Shown piece by piece: positions 44,612-55,503 of a stretch of DNA of 64,000 bases. Position numbers and translations under genes: made by a program. The DNA is taken from NCBI GenBank assembly GCA_951802425.1, contig OX637794.1, forward strand, positions 3,410,001 to 3,474,000, in the 5' to 3' direction. Numbering within the stretch: position 1 is the first letter of the stretch; each line of letters opens with the position of its first letter. The DNA comes from Clavaria fumosa. Taxonomy: Eukaryota > Basidiomycota > Agaricomycetes > Agaricales > Clavariaceae. Below the pieces are notes generated by a model that saw nothing but the letters and a program-made list of their open reading frames with translations, was not told the DNA's origin and ran no database searches.

Positions 44612-47051
44612 GTCTGAACTGGAGCCTCAGGAGTAGATATCCCAGCCCCCCTCCTGTCCCTGTACCTGCAGCTAGTATCCCAAAATACACTATCTTGCAG
44701 CAGAGACACACCCAGATTGGGGCTGAGGTGGAGGACAAAGTGGAAACAGAAACCACTAAGAGTGAAATACTGAAAGGAGAAAAGGGGACTAGCAGCAAAG
44801 TGGAGCTGACAAAGCACCTTGCAGAGGTGCTGAAGGACACCCTAGTGCATATGCCCTGAGAGCTCTCCATCCAGGTGCACCTGGAGGCTCTCAGCACTGG
44901 CAAAGGGGCAACTACAAAAGCCCTTGTCGACTCAGGCTGCACCAACTGCTTTATGGACTTGGAGTGGGAGAAAAAAGTGGAACTGGAACCATCTCTCTTG
45001 CTGAATCCAATCACCATGTATAATGTGGATGGAACACAGAACAGGGATGGTAAGATCCGGTATGGGATGGAGCTGCTTGTGATGGTTGGCAACCACCAGG
45101 AGTGGATCCACTTCCTGCTAGGGAAGACCCAGTCCCACATGGCGATCCTTGGGCATGATTGGCTAAAGCATCATAACCCAGAGATTGACTGGGTGAAAGC
45201 TGAAGTAAGGCTCACCTGCTGCCCCAACACCTGTGCCTCCTCCCCACACAGCCACCAGCCCCCTGCCCGACCCTCAGTTCCACCGAAAGCGAGTACCCTG
45301 GCCTCGGCCAGTATCCCAGACACACATTTTCCCAACACTGGCCCCACCCCTGATTGGCCCAGCTGCTACCCTTTGGTTTTCAGTGAAGCAAAGTGGGATG
45401 AGCTTCCCCACTCCTGCCCCGACTTTGATATCAAAATCGAGTTTAAAACAGACCCTGGACACCTCTCCTCTAAGCTATACGCTCTAACGCGAGAAGAGAT
45501 GGTGGAGATGAATCGCTGGGTGGATGAGCAGCTAGCTTCTGGATGAATCCGACCTTCGAAGTCCCTGTATGCAAGCCCCTTCTTCTTCAAACGCGAGAAG
45601 GACAAGCTGAAGGACGACGAGAAGGACAAGCTGCAGCCAATTATCGATTACTCTAGGCTGAACTTGCATCTAATCAAAGACAAGTACCCCCTCCCCCTCA
45701 TCCAAGACACCATGGATGTGTTAAAGGGGGCGACCATCTATTCCAAGATTGATGCGAAGGGAGGTTTCCCATTGATGCAGGTCTGGCCAGAACATCAGCA
45801 CCGCTGTGCTTTCCTAATGCCTCATGGACTCTTCGAACTGGCTGTTATGTGGTTTGGGCTGCAGAATGTGCCTGCAACCTTCCAGCGCTTCATGAACCAT
45901 GTGTTGAGGGAAGAGATTGCAGGGGGGCATGTCCGAGCCTATGTCAACAATGTTATAGTGTTTGCAGAGGATTTGGCTACACACTGGTATTGGATGGATT
46001 GGGTCTTGAGGAAGTTTGGGGAGAATGGGCTGTGTCTCAGACTCAGCAAGTGCGAGTTCGAGAAGAGTGAGGTCTTCTTCCTGGGGATGAAGATCTCCCA
46101 CAACCGTCTGGAGCATGACCCAGCTAAAGGTGCGGCGATCTGTAACTGGCCCAGACTGAAGAATGTGAAAGAGGTATAAAGATTCAACAGGATGCTGAAC
46201 TACCTCCGCCGGCACATCCTGAACCTCTCTGCCTGGGCAAAGCCACTCTTCCAGCTGACTGGGAAGGTCCCATGGAGATGGGAGGAGGAGGAGGAAGCAG
46301 CCTTCCAAGATCTCTGCCTGGCACTAGTATCAGCCCTGGTCTTGGCTCTACCACAAGACAAAGGGAGATGGAAGGTAGAAACAGATGCAAGCAACTTGGC
46401 GACTGGAGGAGTTCTCTTGCAGCAGCAGGTGGATGGGACTTGGAGAGTTGTAGACTATCTCTCCAAAGCCCTCACTGCAGCTGAGAAGAATTATGATGTG
46501 TACAACAAGGAGTTCCTGGCTGTAATCTGGGCACTATGTGAGTGGTGGGCTTACCTGATTGGGGTGGAAGAGACTATCAAAATTTGGACAGACCATGCTA
46601 ACCTCCAGTACTTCCGGAAGCCCCAGAAGTTGAAACCAAGGCAGGTCTGGTGGGTTGGAGAGCTCCAGTGCTTTGACTTTGAGATCAAGTACTGTACCAG
46701 GAAGTCAAACATGAAAGCCGATGCACTCTCACAGAGGCCAGATTATGGAGAAATGGTGGAGGAGGATGCACCAGTACAGGTCTTCCCAGAGGCTGAGACC
46801 TGGACATTGTTCACATCAGAGATGGAGACACTACTCCAGAAAAACAGTGCGGTACATGTGCAGAAGCTGGAGGAGCTTGATGATGAGTGGACAAGAGATT
46901 GGATGGGACTTTGGCAGAAGGCAGAAATCACATGGGTGCCCCCAGAAGCATGTGAGGCAGTGCTCACCTTTGAGCATGACCTCCCCATCACAGGGCACCC
47001 TGGTCCATGGAAGCTGAGGGCAGCTCTGTTGAGGTCCTACTGGTGGGTAGG
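44612..47051 (+). pseudogene. Element A pol, 5' part: protease, RT, RNase H
   Basis: The protease shows KALVDSGCTNCFMD (about 44915) and MAILGHDWLKHHNPEIDW (about 45140-45195). Reverse transcriptase runs from about 45560: YPLPLIQDTMDVLKGATIYS, KIDAKGGF and FGLQNVPATFQRFMNHVL. The catalytic box reads YVNN (45940-45951) instead of YxDD. RNase H has VETDASNLATGGVL, YNKEFLAVIWAL and WTDHANLQYF, and the integrase zinc region starts before the break. In-frame stops lie at 44857-44859 (TGA), 45544-45546 (TGA) and 46177-46179 (TAA). It is interrupted at 47051 by element B and resumes at 62702. Confidence 0.9.
47047..47051. other. Target-site duplication GTAGG, left copy (element B)
   Basis: Repeated at 62697-62701. 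Removing B and one copy rejoins A's integrase frame as SYWWVGMVKDSNRYAGG. Confidence 0.9.
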
Positions 47052-47278
47052 TGTAATACTTTCTATCCCTCAAAAGAACCGGACTCAATGGTATATTGAG
47101 TGTTATAGTTCTAAGTAGAGGGATCTACCCTCTGTGTACAGTCGCAACACAGTATATATAGGCAAGCAACCCTCTAGGGGCTGCTGATGTAAGCATAGCC
47201 AAAGCGGCTATGCTAGTAAGACTATTATGGTATATAGCTTATGTAATGATAGGAACAGAAAAGGCCTATAGCCTTACA
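47052..47278 (-). repeat. Element B 3' LTR
   Basis: 227 bp matching 62471-62696. A TATATATAG lies in the middle. Confidence 0.92.
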
Positions 47279-47574
47279 CCCTCCCCCTCTGGAGAGGCCC
47301 CAACCAGAGGCGACACGTGGGCAACGCGGGATGACGAGCAAGATCGTATAATATGTTACAAAGGGCACATCCCCTTGGGCAGGGTTACCGCCATGTCACC
47401 AGGCGCAATCCCCTCCTGGGGCCTTCGCCTGGTGCTGACGGGTCCTACCCGGTGGTCTGCGCAACCTGCCCCAAGTTGGACAGCATGTCACGAGCAGCAC
47501 GCCCCGGTGGGGGGTGCCCCAGGTGCTGCTGTCTCGTCCTGCGGGGTAGGCATATTTTTTAAGAGCTCGGACGC

Positions 47575-47799
47575 TTAGTCCGAGCCCTGCTCATAGTCGC
47601 ACGGCAGCTTGCCCTCGTTGTCACTCCAGTCAGGCGATGACACAACAGGCCTCTTCGCAGCCTTAGCGGCTGATGACTTAGCCGCTTTCTTTTTTTGTTT
47701 TTGAGAGGGCCCCACACCCTCTGTCTGGGATATTGTTAAACCCCCAATAGGTAGTCCTAGGGGGTTTCTAATGGTGGATGTGCTTCCACCGTCTTCCAT
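47575..47799 (-). CDS. Element B ORF4, small Lys-rich frame
   Basis: 74 codons from ATG 47799 (MEDGGSTSTIRNPLGLPIGG) to the stop at 47575, overlapping the end of ORF3 in another frame. The centre is basic (SQKQKKKAAKSSAAKAAKRP), like a nuclear-localisation or RNA-binding stretch. It may be a real product or chance. Confidence 0.35.
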   Translation of the reverse strand: MEDGGSTSTIRNPLGLPIGGLTISQTEGVGPSQKQKKKAAKSSAAKAAKRPVVSSPDWSDNEGKLPCDYEQGSD

Positions 47800-49159
47800 C
47801 GCCCCTCCATTCGTCTCCCGTCTTCTCACTCAACTGAAGACGGCATGGATGCGCCCTGCACCCTATACACTCTGGCAGTGCATATGTCCGGGGAGGTATG
47901 GGAGGTTTCTCCTGTTCACCCAGTACTAGCTGGATATCATCATCCAAGGGGGCATTCCCCTTTTGCACGTACTCGCATGCCCATGCAAGTACAAATTGGT
48001 CCCAGAGCTCCGTTTCCCCAACAGAGACTCCAGCATCTACAAATGCCTCAATCGTCTGTGCGACGGTTGGCGTTATCTTTGTGTTCCAGTGCCTGGAATG
48101 TCATACAGGGAGGACTCTCCCTTTGATGGCCTGCACGTATGCCCCCTTTGACACAAAGAGGGCTAGAGCCATAGCTAGGAATGGGTGCCGCATTCGGGCC
48201 CGGGATGGTGCACACACCATTATGGTGCGCCAGATGGCCACCTTGCGTGCAAAAGACAGGGGTGAGTCCCCGTCTTTATCAATCCCAAGGACAGCCGCTC
48301 TGCCCATCCTTATGTCGGCGGCCCAGCAGTGCAGGTCTGACACTGCGCCTCTGTCGCCTTTCAGATTCATAGGGGGAATTTCCCCCTTCTCCCCTACAAA
48401 GGAGAGCCACAGCTCTTGGGGGAGCAGCAGCTCCCCAGTCTCTACAAACTCCCTAATAGGAGGCGCAACCACTCTTGCCACTGTCAGTGGCAATGTCTGG
48501 TATGATGGATAGGAGGGTGCTCCCCCTCCTGCGACTTCCAAGGGTCCTGCCCTCAGGGATGGGTCGCCCATCCCTCCGCTCTCTCGCAACATCTGCCCCT
48601 GCAGATGGCGTGCCACCCGGTCTGCCGATTTCTCGACGCCGGCAGGAACTCTCCAGTTCCTCAACAGCCAGTCCTCCACTGGCATAGGCAGCTTTCCTGC
48701 TGCCGCATTCTTCTGGGCCTCCTTAATGGCCCATTGCATCTTCATTACGGCAGTCATATCATAACTGCCGTCAGGCGCTCCATGATGCGCCTGCTGGTTG
48801 AGGGCTATTACCTCCTCAACCGTCTTCAACTTGACAGCCCACGCACCAGGCTTGACGGACATCCCCGATGGCCAGGGATAGCCATCTGGAGCCCTGTCCG
48901 GGTGGGGAGCGTTAAAGGGATAACTCCTTGTTGGAGGCGCAAGTACTGTCTCCACAAATGTTTGTTTATGCCTCAATGAGGCATCAGGGTTCTGCTGGCT
49001 AACACCAGCAGGTGGAAGAGGGGGATACCCCTCCTCAATGTTCATGGGGACGTCCACGTCTCCCATAGGCAGCGCTATGTCCACATATGAGACAGCCGTG
49101 TGGGCCCTTTTAGGGTCCCACTCCAAGGGATCCCTTTCAGGTCCCTTCCCTTTCACCAT
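47768..49159 (-). pseudogene. Element B ORF3, unknown accessory protein (one TGA)
   Basis: From ATG 49159 (MVKGKGPERDPLEWDPKRAH) 352 codons are open to a TGA at 48101-48103. The same frame then continues another ~110 codons (TIEAFVDAGVSVGETELWDQ.., ECIGCRAHPCRLQL) to TAG 47768. The single TGA fits a CGA change. The protein looks globular, with AVMKMQWAIKEAQKNAAAGK, PVEDWLLRNWRVPAGVEKSA and FARKVAIWRTIMVCAPSRAR. No retroviral Gag, protease or envelope motif and no membrane helix is seen. The start codon lies 3 nt after the ORF2 stop (TGA ACC ATG). Function unknown. Confidence 0.6.
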
Positions 49160-49162
49160 GGT

Positions 49163-49717
49163 TCACAACACGGCGAGCTCCTTGTTGGTGCTTGCCAACT
49201 TCCCTGTCAAGGAGAGAATCTTCTCCTGCACACTTCTAAGGTCCTCCTCAACCTTATCCAGACTATCATAAGCTTTTTCAAGCTTTTGCCAGTGCCCGGT
49301 GCAAAGGGCATTGCCCTTCTCATATTCCTTGTGCAAGTTGTCCAGCTTGCACTGCATCATCCTGAGCTCCAGCCTGAGTTCACGCCTAGTGCTTTCCTGC
49401 GCTTTCTTAAGCATTTGTTGAAACGCTTCATCTGAGTGCAATAGCAACTTGAAGATGTGATGATGGAACCTGATGCACTGAGTGCACCGGGATCCATGAG
49501 TGATCGCATGAATCATGCAATCTTGGACCAAGGGGAGGGTTTCCCCCCCTTGTGACAACAATGGCTGGGACAACCCAGCCATTCCAACGATACTTGTCAG
49601 TAATGAGTTCCCTGGCACGAGGCCAGGGATGGCAGCAGTGGCAGTAGAGGCGGCAGCGGTAGCAGCGGCGGCGCAGGTGGCGCAAGGAGATGGGGTTTCC
49701 CCCATCGGATCATCCAT
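49163..49717 (-). CDS. Element B ORF2, coiled-coil accessory protein
   Basis: 184 codons from ATG 49717 (MDDPMGETPSPCATCAAAAT) to TGA 49163-49165. It has two CxxC pairs (CATC near the start and CTQC in HGSRCTQCIRFHHHIF) and, from about residue 105, an amphipathic coiled coil (RRELRLELRMMQCKLDNLHK..LDKVEEDLRSVQEKILSLTG). It lies downstream of the integrase/chromodomain on the same strand and is fully open although the adjoining pol is riddled with stops. Unknown function; a capsid-like or regulatory role is possible. Confidence 0.6.
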   Translation of the reverse strand: MDDPMGETPSPCATCAAAATAAASTATAAIPGLVPGNSLLTSIVGMAGLSQPLLSQGGETLPLVQDCMIHAITHGSRCTQCIRFHHHIFKLLLHSDEAFQQMLKKAQESTRRELRLELRMMQCKLDNLHKEYEKGNALCTGHWQKLEKAYDSLDKVEEDLRSVQEKILSLTGKLASTNKELAVL

Positions 49718-49851
49718 TGTAAAAAAATGGTTGATGAAGAAAAAGAGAAAAAGAGGGCAGGCCCTCTTAAGGTTTTGTACCTTACAGTGGAGCCACCACG
49801 TGACTCAATCACTGTGGCTAACAGCCCTGCAGACTGGCTCGATCGTGTTTA

Positions 49852-51369
49852 CTACTCTGCACAGGCGCTCCGTCCGTGCTCTGCTTGAGGGCGCCTAGGT
49901 AGCACCCTCCACGAGTCTACACCTTGTAGTTCAAGGTAGTGGTCTAGAGCTGCTAGCTCTTTGACTCCCATATATGGCTCCCAAGTTGTATCCCCAAGGT
50001 TCCATCAGACCTCACATTCTAGGTGGCGTCCTTCCCACCTATGGCCAATAATGGCGTCTACTAGCCATTCCTCCTTCGAGTCCACACCAAAGTCATAAAA
50101 GATTTTCACTTCACGACACGGGAACAATGCGTCATCGTTCGGCTCATGTCACTGCAACCAGCTGACATGGAACGTCGGGTGGATTCTCCTCGACTTTAGC
50201 GAGTCGGGGAGCTCCAGCTCATACATCGATGATTCCAGTCTACATGACTGTATTGGGTAAGGCCCAATAAACTTCGGCATGAGCTTTCTAGCTCATTTTT
50301 TAGGGAGATTCAAATTCTCTGTTGAGAGGTAGACTAATTCTCCTTCTCTAAACGGGTGCTCTGCCCGTCTACACTGGTTAGCGTAAAACATCTGGTGGAC
50401 GTGACTTTCTATAATCGCGTCATGTGCCATTGCAAGGTTGAGTGCAGCTTTCTCTGCAAACATCCTTACACCTCTGGGCACTGCCCGGAGGTCGTCTGGC
50501 AACTCTGCCATCATCTGGGGCATGTACCCATAGGTGAGCTCAAATGGGGCAAACCCTGTCGACACACTGATTGATGTGATAATGGCGAATTTGACCATTG
50601 GGATTCGCTCCGCCCAATCCGTCTGGTCCGGTTGGACCACAGATCGGAGGATCTGAGACACAGATCAGATCGACCGTTCCATTGCTCCATCCATCTGTGG
50701 ATGGAAAGCTGTGGACATCCGCAGCTTGACACTGAGTAGTTGGTGTGTTTCCTGCCCGAAGGCAGAGGTGAATCTAGGATTGCGGTCAGACACGATCGAT
50801 CCTGGCAGCCCATGTAGTCTCACTACATGAGTTAGAAAGAACCAGGCTAGCTCTGCTGCCATTACTGACACTGTAACTGGTACTAGATGTACCAGTGAAG
50901 TGAGGTGGCAAATCACCACCCAGAGGTAGTCCGCCTCTCTTGACATAGGGAATGGACCTACAAAGTCCATTCCTATTGATTCCCAGGGCTGCCTGGGGAT
51001 CGGAAGGGTGTGTAGAAGCCCTTGTGGCTTCTGCGGGGAAGTCTTGCTCGTCTGGCACACGCCTCACGATGTACAAAACTTATCGATGTCTTTAGACACC
51101 AATGGCCACCAGTAGTAACAACAGATATAATCCATCATTACCCATGACCCCATGTGTCCTAGGACTGCATGGGCTTCCTGGATTATTATTCCAGGGATGC
51201 TTTTTCCTTCATGAAGGGTATGAGGTATGCAGAGCACCTCATCTCCCTTTTTATTCTCGGTGAAGATCAGGTCCTCCCTGATCTTAAAACTAGTGTAGTT
51301 TCCTGGTTGTTCCAAAATTATTTTGAACAGGCGATCCTGTTCATAGCCGTCACAGATGCTTTGCAGCAT
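49852..51369 (-). pseudogene. Element B integrase and chromodomain (multiple TGA)
   Basis: The zinc-binding start (IIQEAHAVLGHMGSWVMMDY, YYWWPLVSKDIDKFC..C) is at about 51190-51060. The catalytic core has WESIGMDFVGPFPMS (about 50965), GSIVSDRNPRFTSAF (about 50790) and HPQMDGAMERS (about 50700). Further down come PYPIQSCRLESSMYELELPD, a HVSWLQ motif and a chromodomain-like end (EEWLVDAIIGHRWEGRHLEC..GDTTWEP, about 50075-49975). In-frame TGA codons lie near 51061, 50670, 50302, 50148 and 50012. A 1-base frame change near 51350 separates it from RNase H. Confidence 0.8.
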
Positions 51370-52302
51370 CCTGCTATCCCCCCTTCCACACGGGGCCTTA
51401 AGGGCACAAGCGTCTCGTCCCTCACATCCCTGTCCGCATGGGGCACAGGTGGTGGTTGCTCCTGCTCAGTCTCCTGGTCCGTGGCAGGTGCGCATACTCG
51501 TAGTGCGTGCACCTCCTCCAGGCGTCTGCGGGGCAACTCGTCCCCTTCAGGGTCAAGGCGAACATCCGCCTTCATGTACTCATGATCCAGATGAATCTCA
51601 TCCCTCATGTCACTCATATGGTAATGCGAAAGGCCATCCGCAACCTTGTTGCGCTCGCCTTTAATGTAAGTAATGGAGTAATCAAACCTCTCCATATATT
51701 CCATCCACCTGGCCTGCCAGCCAGACAAGCGCATTTGGTTCTTAAAGAACCCCAGCGCTTCGTGGTCTGTGACCACATTGATTTGTCTCCCAAGGAGTTT
51801 ATCCTCCCATTTCTGTAGTGATTCGATAATCGCTAAGGCCTCCCGGTCCCAAGTTTTATAACTAAACTGGGCTGGGCTGAACCTTTTAGACATAAACCCC
51901 GCCAGACAGCAGGTTTCCCATGTCTTTCCCTGTCCATACATGGCCCCTATACCCGACACTGAGGCATCGCACATGAGCCATATTGGCTCTTGTACCACCA
52001 TGTCTACCGGGCGTAATATTGGCCTTTTACATGCCAATGCCTTAATCATCTCCATGCACTTGTCATTGAGTGGTCTCCAGTGAAACGTTCGCATTTCACT
52101 ACACAGACTAGCCAAAGGGCCAGTATAAGTGGACAGATCGGGCATGAACTGTCCGATGTACTGTACTAATCCAAGGAACCTCTGTACCTTGTTAACGCTT
52201 GTCGGTGTTTTCCAGTTATGGATTTTATCCATTTTATCCACTGTGACATGGATTCCTTGGGCATCTATAATATGCCCTAAGCAATCGACACTCTTCGCAT
52301 AT
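51318..52302 (-). pseudogene. Element B RT thumb and RNase H
   Basis: Continues the RT interrupted by element C (GHIIDAQGIHVTVDKMDKIH, VQRFLGLVQYIGQFMPDL). RNase H follows with LMCDASVSGIGAMYG, KTWDREALAIIESLQKWED, INVVTDHEALGFFKNQ and ITYIKGERNKVADGLSHY. It is open over 300 codons and loses frame near 51350. Confidence 0.85.
52298..52302. other. Target-site duplication CATAT, left copy (element C)
   Basis: Repeated at 60334-60338. It joins the two RT halves of B when C is removed. Confidence 0.9.
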
Positions 52303-53023
52303 TGTCAAGGTCCTAACAAGGTTAGTGGTGAAGGGGTTAGCAGAGCGGAGCGGAGATGTTCTATTGGAATCCGGTCAGAGTCTGATATTGGTGAAACAGA
52401 GAAGTAACAAGAGGAAGGAGACTTATGGGACTGCGGCCTCAACGTATGTGTTGTGCCACCACATATATACTTGTCCCTATTTATCAAACAAGAACAATAC
52501 CTAAGAGAGAATCAGAATGTAAGTCAACTCCGAAGTGATTGGAGTTCGTTGGAGTGGGTCGGAGTTGGTTGGATGATGTGGAGAATGTTGAGGACGGTGA
52601 GGACGAAAGCTCAGAGATGTTTTTGGGATCAAGAGACGTTATATTCGAACTGAGGAGTAGGGAGATACAGGTGGAAACTTATACTGCAAGGACAGAGTAT
52701 AGGAGTAATGTGAAACAATGTACTTATCAAATTACTAGGAGAGTTTCACCACTTGTGCCTGTGCAATTTTCTTGGAACAAAGAAACAACAACAAAAAAGC
52801 AACTCCCATGGGTCAAGGGTATCCTCTCAATGGTAAACAGAACAAGGGGATGGAGGGAGAAGGTTCTGGAACGAAGTCTGAACGGTCCGAAGGCCGGCGG
52901 AGTGAAGTCCGATGAAGGTGCGGAGTGGAGCGCACGGAGTTACGGCAGAGCGGATTGGAGTTGGTAAGGAGCTCGGAGTCCGGAGCGGGGATCGTGCTTA
53001 TGCAAGCGGATGGGGTCGTAACA
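52303..53023 (-). repeat. Element C 3' LTR (721 bp)
   Basis: Aligns with 59613-60333 without a gap. I count about 26 differences, all transitions, 24 of them at CpG dinucleotides. A polypurine tract AAGAGGGGGATAC (reverse of 53024-53036) adjoins it. Confidence 0.95.
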
Positions 53024-53258
53024 GTATCCCCCTCTTAGGGTCGAACCCCTGAGACCCTGTGGCCAAAGCCCGCGTGAACACGTGGCTCCCATAACAAGTT
53101 AGCGTCGGAGTTTCGCAGCGTCTCGAGCGGAGTCCGAAAATTTTTTGGGGGTCAAAAGGCCGCGTGAGTCGTGCAACACTTTTTCTCTTCTTTAACCTGC
53201 TACCATCATCACTAGCCCCTAGCACGGGCAATCCCTACTGTTTTCTTTAAAAACCTCG

Positions 53259-54222
53259 ATGTCACATAACCTGAGTACACCTGGAGTGGGGCCCAGCTGG
53301 CCTCCCCGCCCTCGACCACGCCCCGCGGTCGCCATCCCCGTGCAGTTGCGCGTGGAGGACGAGGACCCCGAGATCGCGGTCCTCATGCGCCAGATCAAGG
53401 CGCGGGAGGAGGAGGAACGGAAGAAGAGGGAGGCTGCGGATAAGGTGTGGCGGGAGGAGATGGAGAGGGTGAGGGCGGTAGAGGTGAAGTGGAGGGCAGA
53501 GGAAATCGCGAAGGTGCAGGGGATGGGGAGGAAGCGGATGCCAGCCACGGAGTCGGACACGGAGCGCGCGGACTGCGCGCGATGTGTCTGGCTTGGGATG
53601 GGGTGTGTGTGGCCGAGTGGAGGGCGGGGCACCGCGTGTGTCGCGTGTGCAGCGGCGAAACAGCAGTGCGGGGGCAGAGAGGCGGAGGGGCCGGAGCGGA
53701 AGAAATTCCGCTCTGCACGGTCGAAGAAGACCGTGGTGGAGTCAGAGGAGGAGGTGAAGGAGGTGCGGGCGCCGCGGGCGGACATGGACAGAGCGGACCG
53801 GGGTGGTGAGGACCATCTACGAGTTGGTGGTCCGCGGGGTGTTCGAGTTGGAGGAGTGGCGGAAGGAGGGGAGGGCGGAGCGGAAGGAGATGAGGGCGGA
53901 GCAGAAGGCGGCGGTGGAGGATCGGAAGATCCTCCGGGAATTTCTGATGGGGAAGCGGGGAGCAGGGGAGGAGAAGGAGGAGGCAGAGAAGATGGTGGTG
54001 GAGGTGGCGGGTTCGGAAAAGGGGGTGGAGACGGAGGCGGAGAAGAAGGAGGCGGAGGAAGTGGGAGCGGAGAAAGAAGCAGAGATGGAGAAAACAGCGG
54101 AGAAGGGTGCGGAGGTGGGGAAAGAGGCGGAAGCGGAGGAGGGAGAAGTTGGAGTGGAGTCCGGGCTTAAGGAGCCCGAGGGAGTTTTACAAGCGTTGCC
54201 CGGCTCGCCCCCCTCCGCCTAA
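53259..54222 (+). pseudogene. Element C antisense accessory gene, Zn2Cys6-like cluster (frame change)
   Basis: ATG 53259 (MSHNLSTPGVGPSWPPRPRP), on the strand opposite to gag-pol. A Glu/Lys/Arg-rich coiled coil (ARQIKAREEEERKKREAADK-type, about residues 45-85) is followed by six cysteines with spacing C-x2-C-x6-C-x10-C-x2-C-x6-C (CARCVWLGMGC..CVACAAAKQQC, 53569-53664), then a basic patch RKKFRSARSKK. Near 53805 the sense frame shifts by one base into VRTIYELVVRGVFELEEWRK and a long Glu/Lys/Ala helix ending PGSPPSA, TAA 54220-54222. The cysteine spacing is exactly that of fungal Zn2Cys6 binuclear clusters, but the usual basic residues between cysteines 2 and 3 are absent. The frame change may be an intron, a mutation or a read error. 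Confidence 0.55.
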
Positions 54223-54579
54223 AAAAATAAATAAATTATCTACATTACTTGTTTCTTTTATTTATTTTATAAATTTTTTGTTTTATTTTTGAACTTGAGT
54301 GAAGTAAGCGAAATGAAGGAAAATAAGTAAGACAAGATGGAGAAGACGAAGAGAGATTCGGAGATAGGCTTGGGAGAAAAATAAAAAGTTCGGAGTTTTC
54401 GGAGAAAGGAACGGAGAGACAGACAGAGAGACAGAGAGACAGAAGTACGGATTTTTTTTTGTTTTTTTGTTTTTTTGGAGAAGACGGAGAAGCGAGAGAT
54501 GGAGTAGTATAGAACGGAAAATGTACGTAAATAGAAGCCTAAGAAAAATTTCGGGGTATCGGAGTGAACGGAGAAAGGT
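54223..54579. other. Spacer between antisense gene and integrase of element C
   Basis: AT-rich start (54225-54290) and many CGGAG and AGACAGAG repeats. No gene was seen. It must hold both convergent 3' ends. Confidence 0.55.
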
Positions 54580-55503
54580 CTAGAGGGTATTGAGAGGTCC
54601 GGGCTTATTCGGATAAGCTTGGTGGAAATCCGAAACGGCCTCGGAGGCATGAACAAGTTCTGTAGCAGGAAGCCAGGATGTTTCCTCATTGGTTCCTTCA
54701 TATCCGGACCACTGCACCAGGTATAGGAGTTTGCAGGTGCGGCATTTGTCGATCTTGGAGTCAAGCACTTTGGAGATTTCATGCTCTAAGTCTCCATTGA
54801 TCTCTACCGGAGGAGGCGGGGTGATGGTACGATTCGGAATTGTATTCGGAGTGACTGGCTCCAGCATGGAAATGTGGAAGACGGGGTGGACGGCTCGCAT
54901 GGCCTCAGGGAGTCGGAGTACGAAGGAGTGCGAACCGGCCTCTCCAATGATTTCGAAAGGTCTGAGGAACTTGTCAGAGAGTTTTTTGGAGGGTCTGGTT
55001 GTACGGAAAAACTTCGCCTTTATGTATACTCGGTTTCCGACCTTAAACTCCGGTGCTGGAGTCTGATGTTTGTCCGCCGGACCCTGATAGCGACTCTGCG
55101 CTTCGGCGATTTGGTTACGGAGTTCTTGGTGCAGCTGATCCAAGTCTACAGCGAGCTCTCGGGCACGGACCGAAGTTACTTCGCGTTCGGGAAATACCGA
55201 GATATTCGGATGATAACCCTTGTTCGTGAAGAACGGAGAAACCCCAGTGGTGGCACTCGGGGCATTGTTGTAGGCAAACTCAGCGAGGGGTAGAAGCTGC
55301 GACCAGTTGTCCTGCTGGTAATTGCAGTAACAACGGAGGTATTGTTCCAACGTCTGGTTAGTCTGCTCCGTCTGTCCATCGCCCTCCGGATGATATCCGG
55401 AGGTGAAGTGTAAAGTCATGTCCAGGACTTTACCCAACAAGCAAAAAAAAACGGGAAACGTACTCGGAGCCGCGATTGGAGGTGACATGCGACGGAACTC
55501 CAT
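54580..55503 (-). pseudogene. Element C integrase C-terminal half and chromodomain
   Basis: Pol frame after a 9-base A run (55443-55451). It contains HFTSGYHPEGDGQTEQTNQT with the catalytic Glu, WSQLLPLAEFAYNNAPSATT, the GPY-type block FKVGNRVYIKAKFF..KKLSDKFLRPFEII and VHPVFHISMLEPV. A chromodomain follows (KLLYLVQWSGYEGTNEETSW followed by LPATEL) and the TAG is at 54580-54582. Chromodomains direct integration to chromatin carrying methylated histone H3. Only one base in the A run separates it from the preceding frame. Confidence 0.88.

Noticed and set aside
53219..53785. 188-codon - strand frame inside element C, same strand as pol
   Set aside because: Mirror of the antisense accessory gene; Ser/Pro/Arg-biased, whereas the + strand frame has ordered cysteine spacing and coiled coils.
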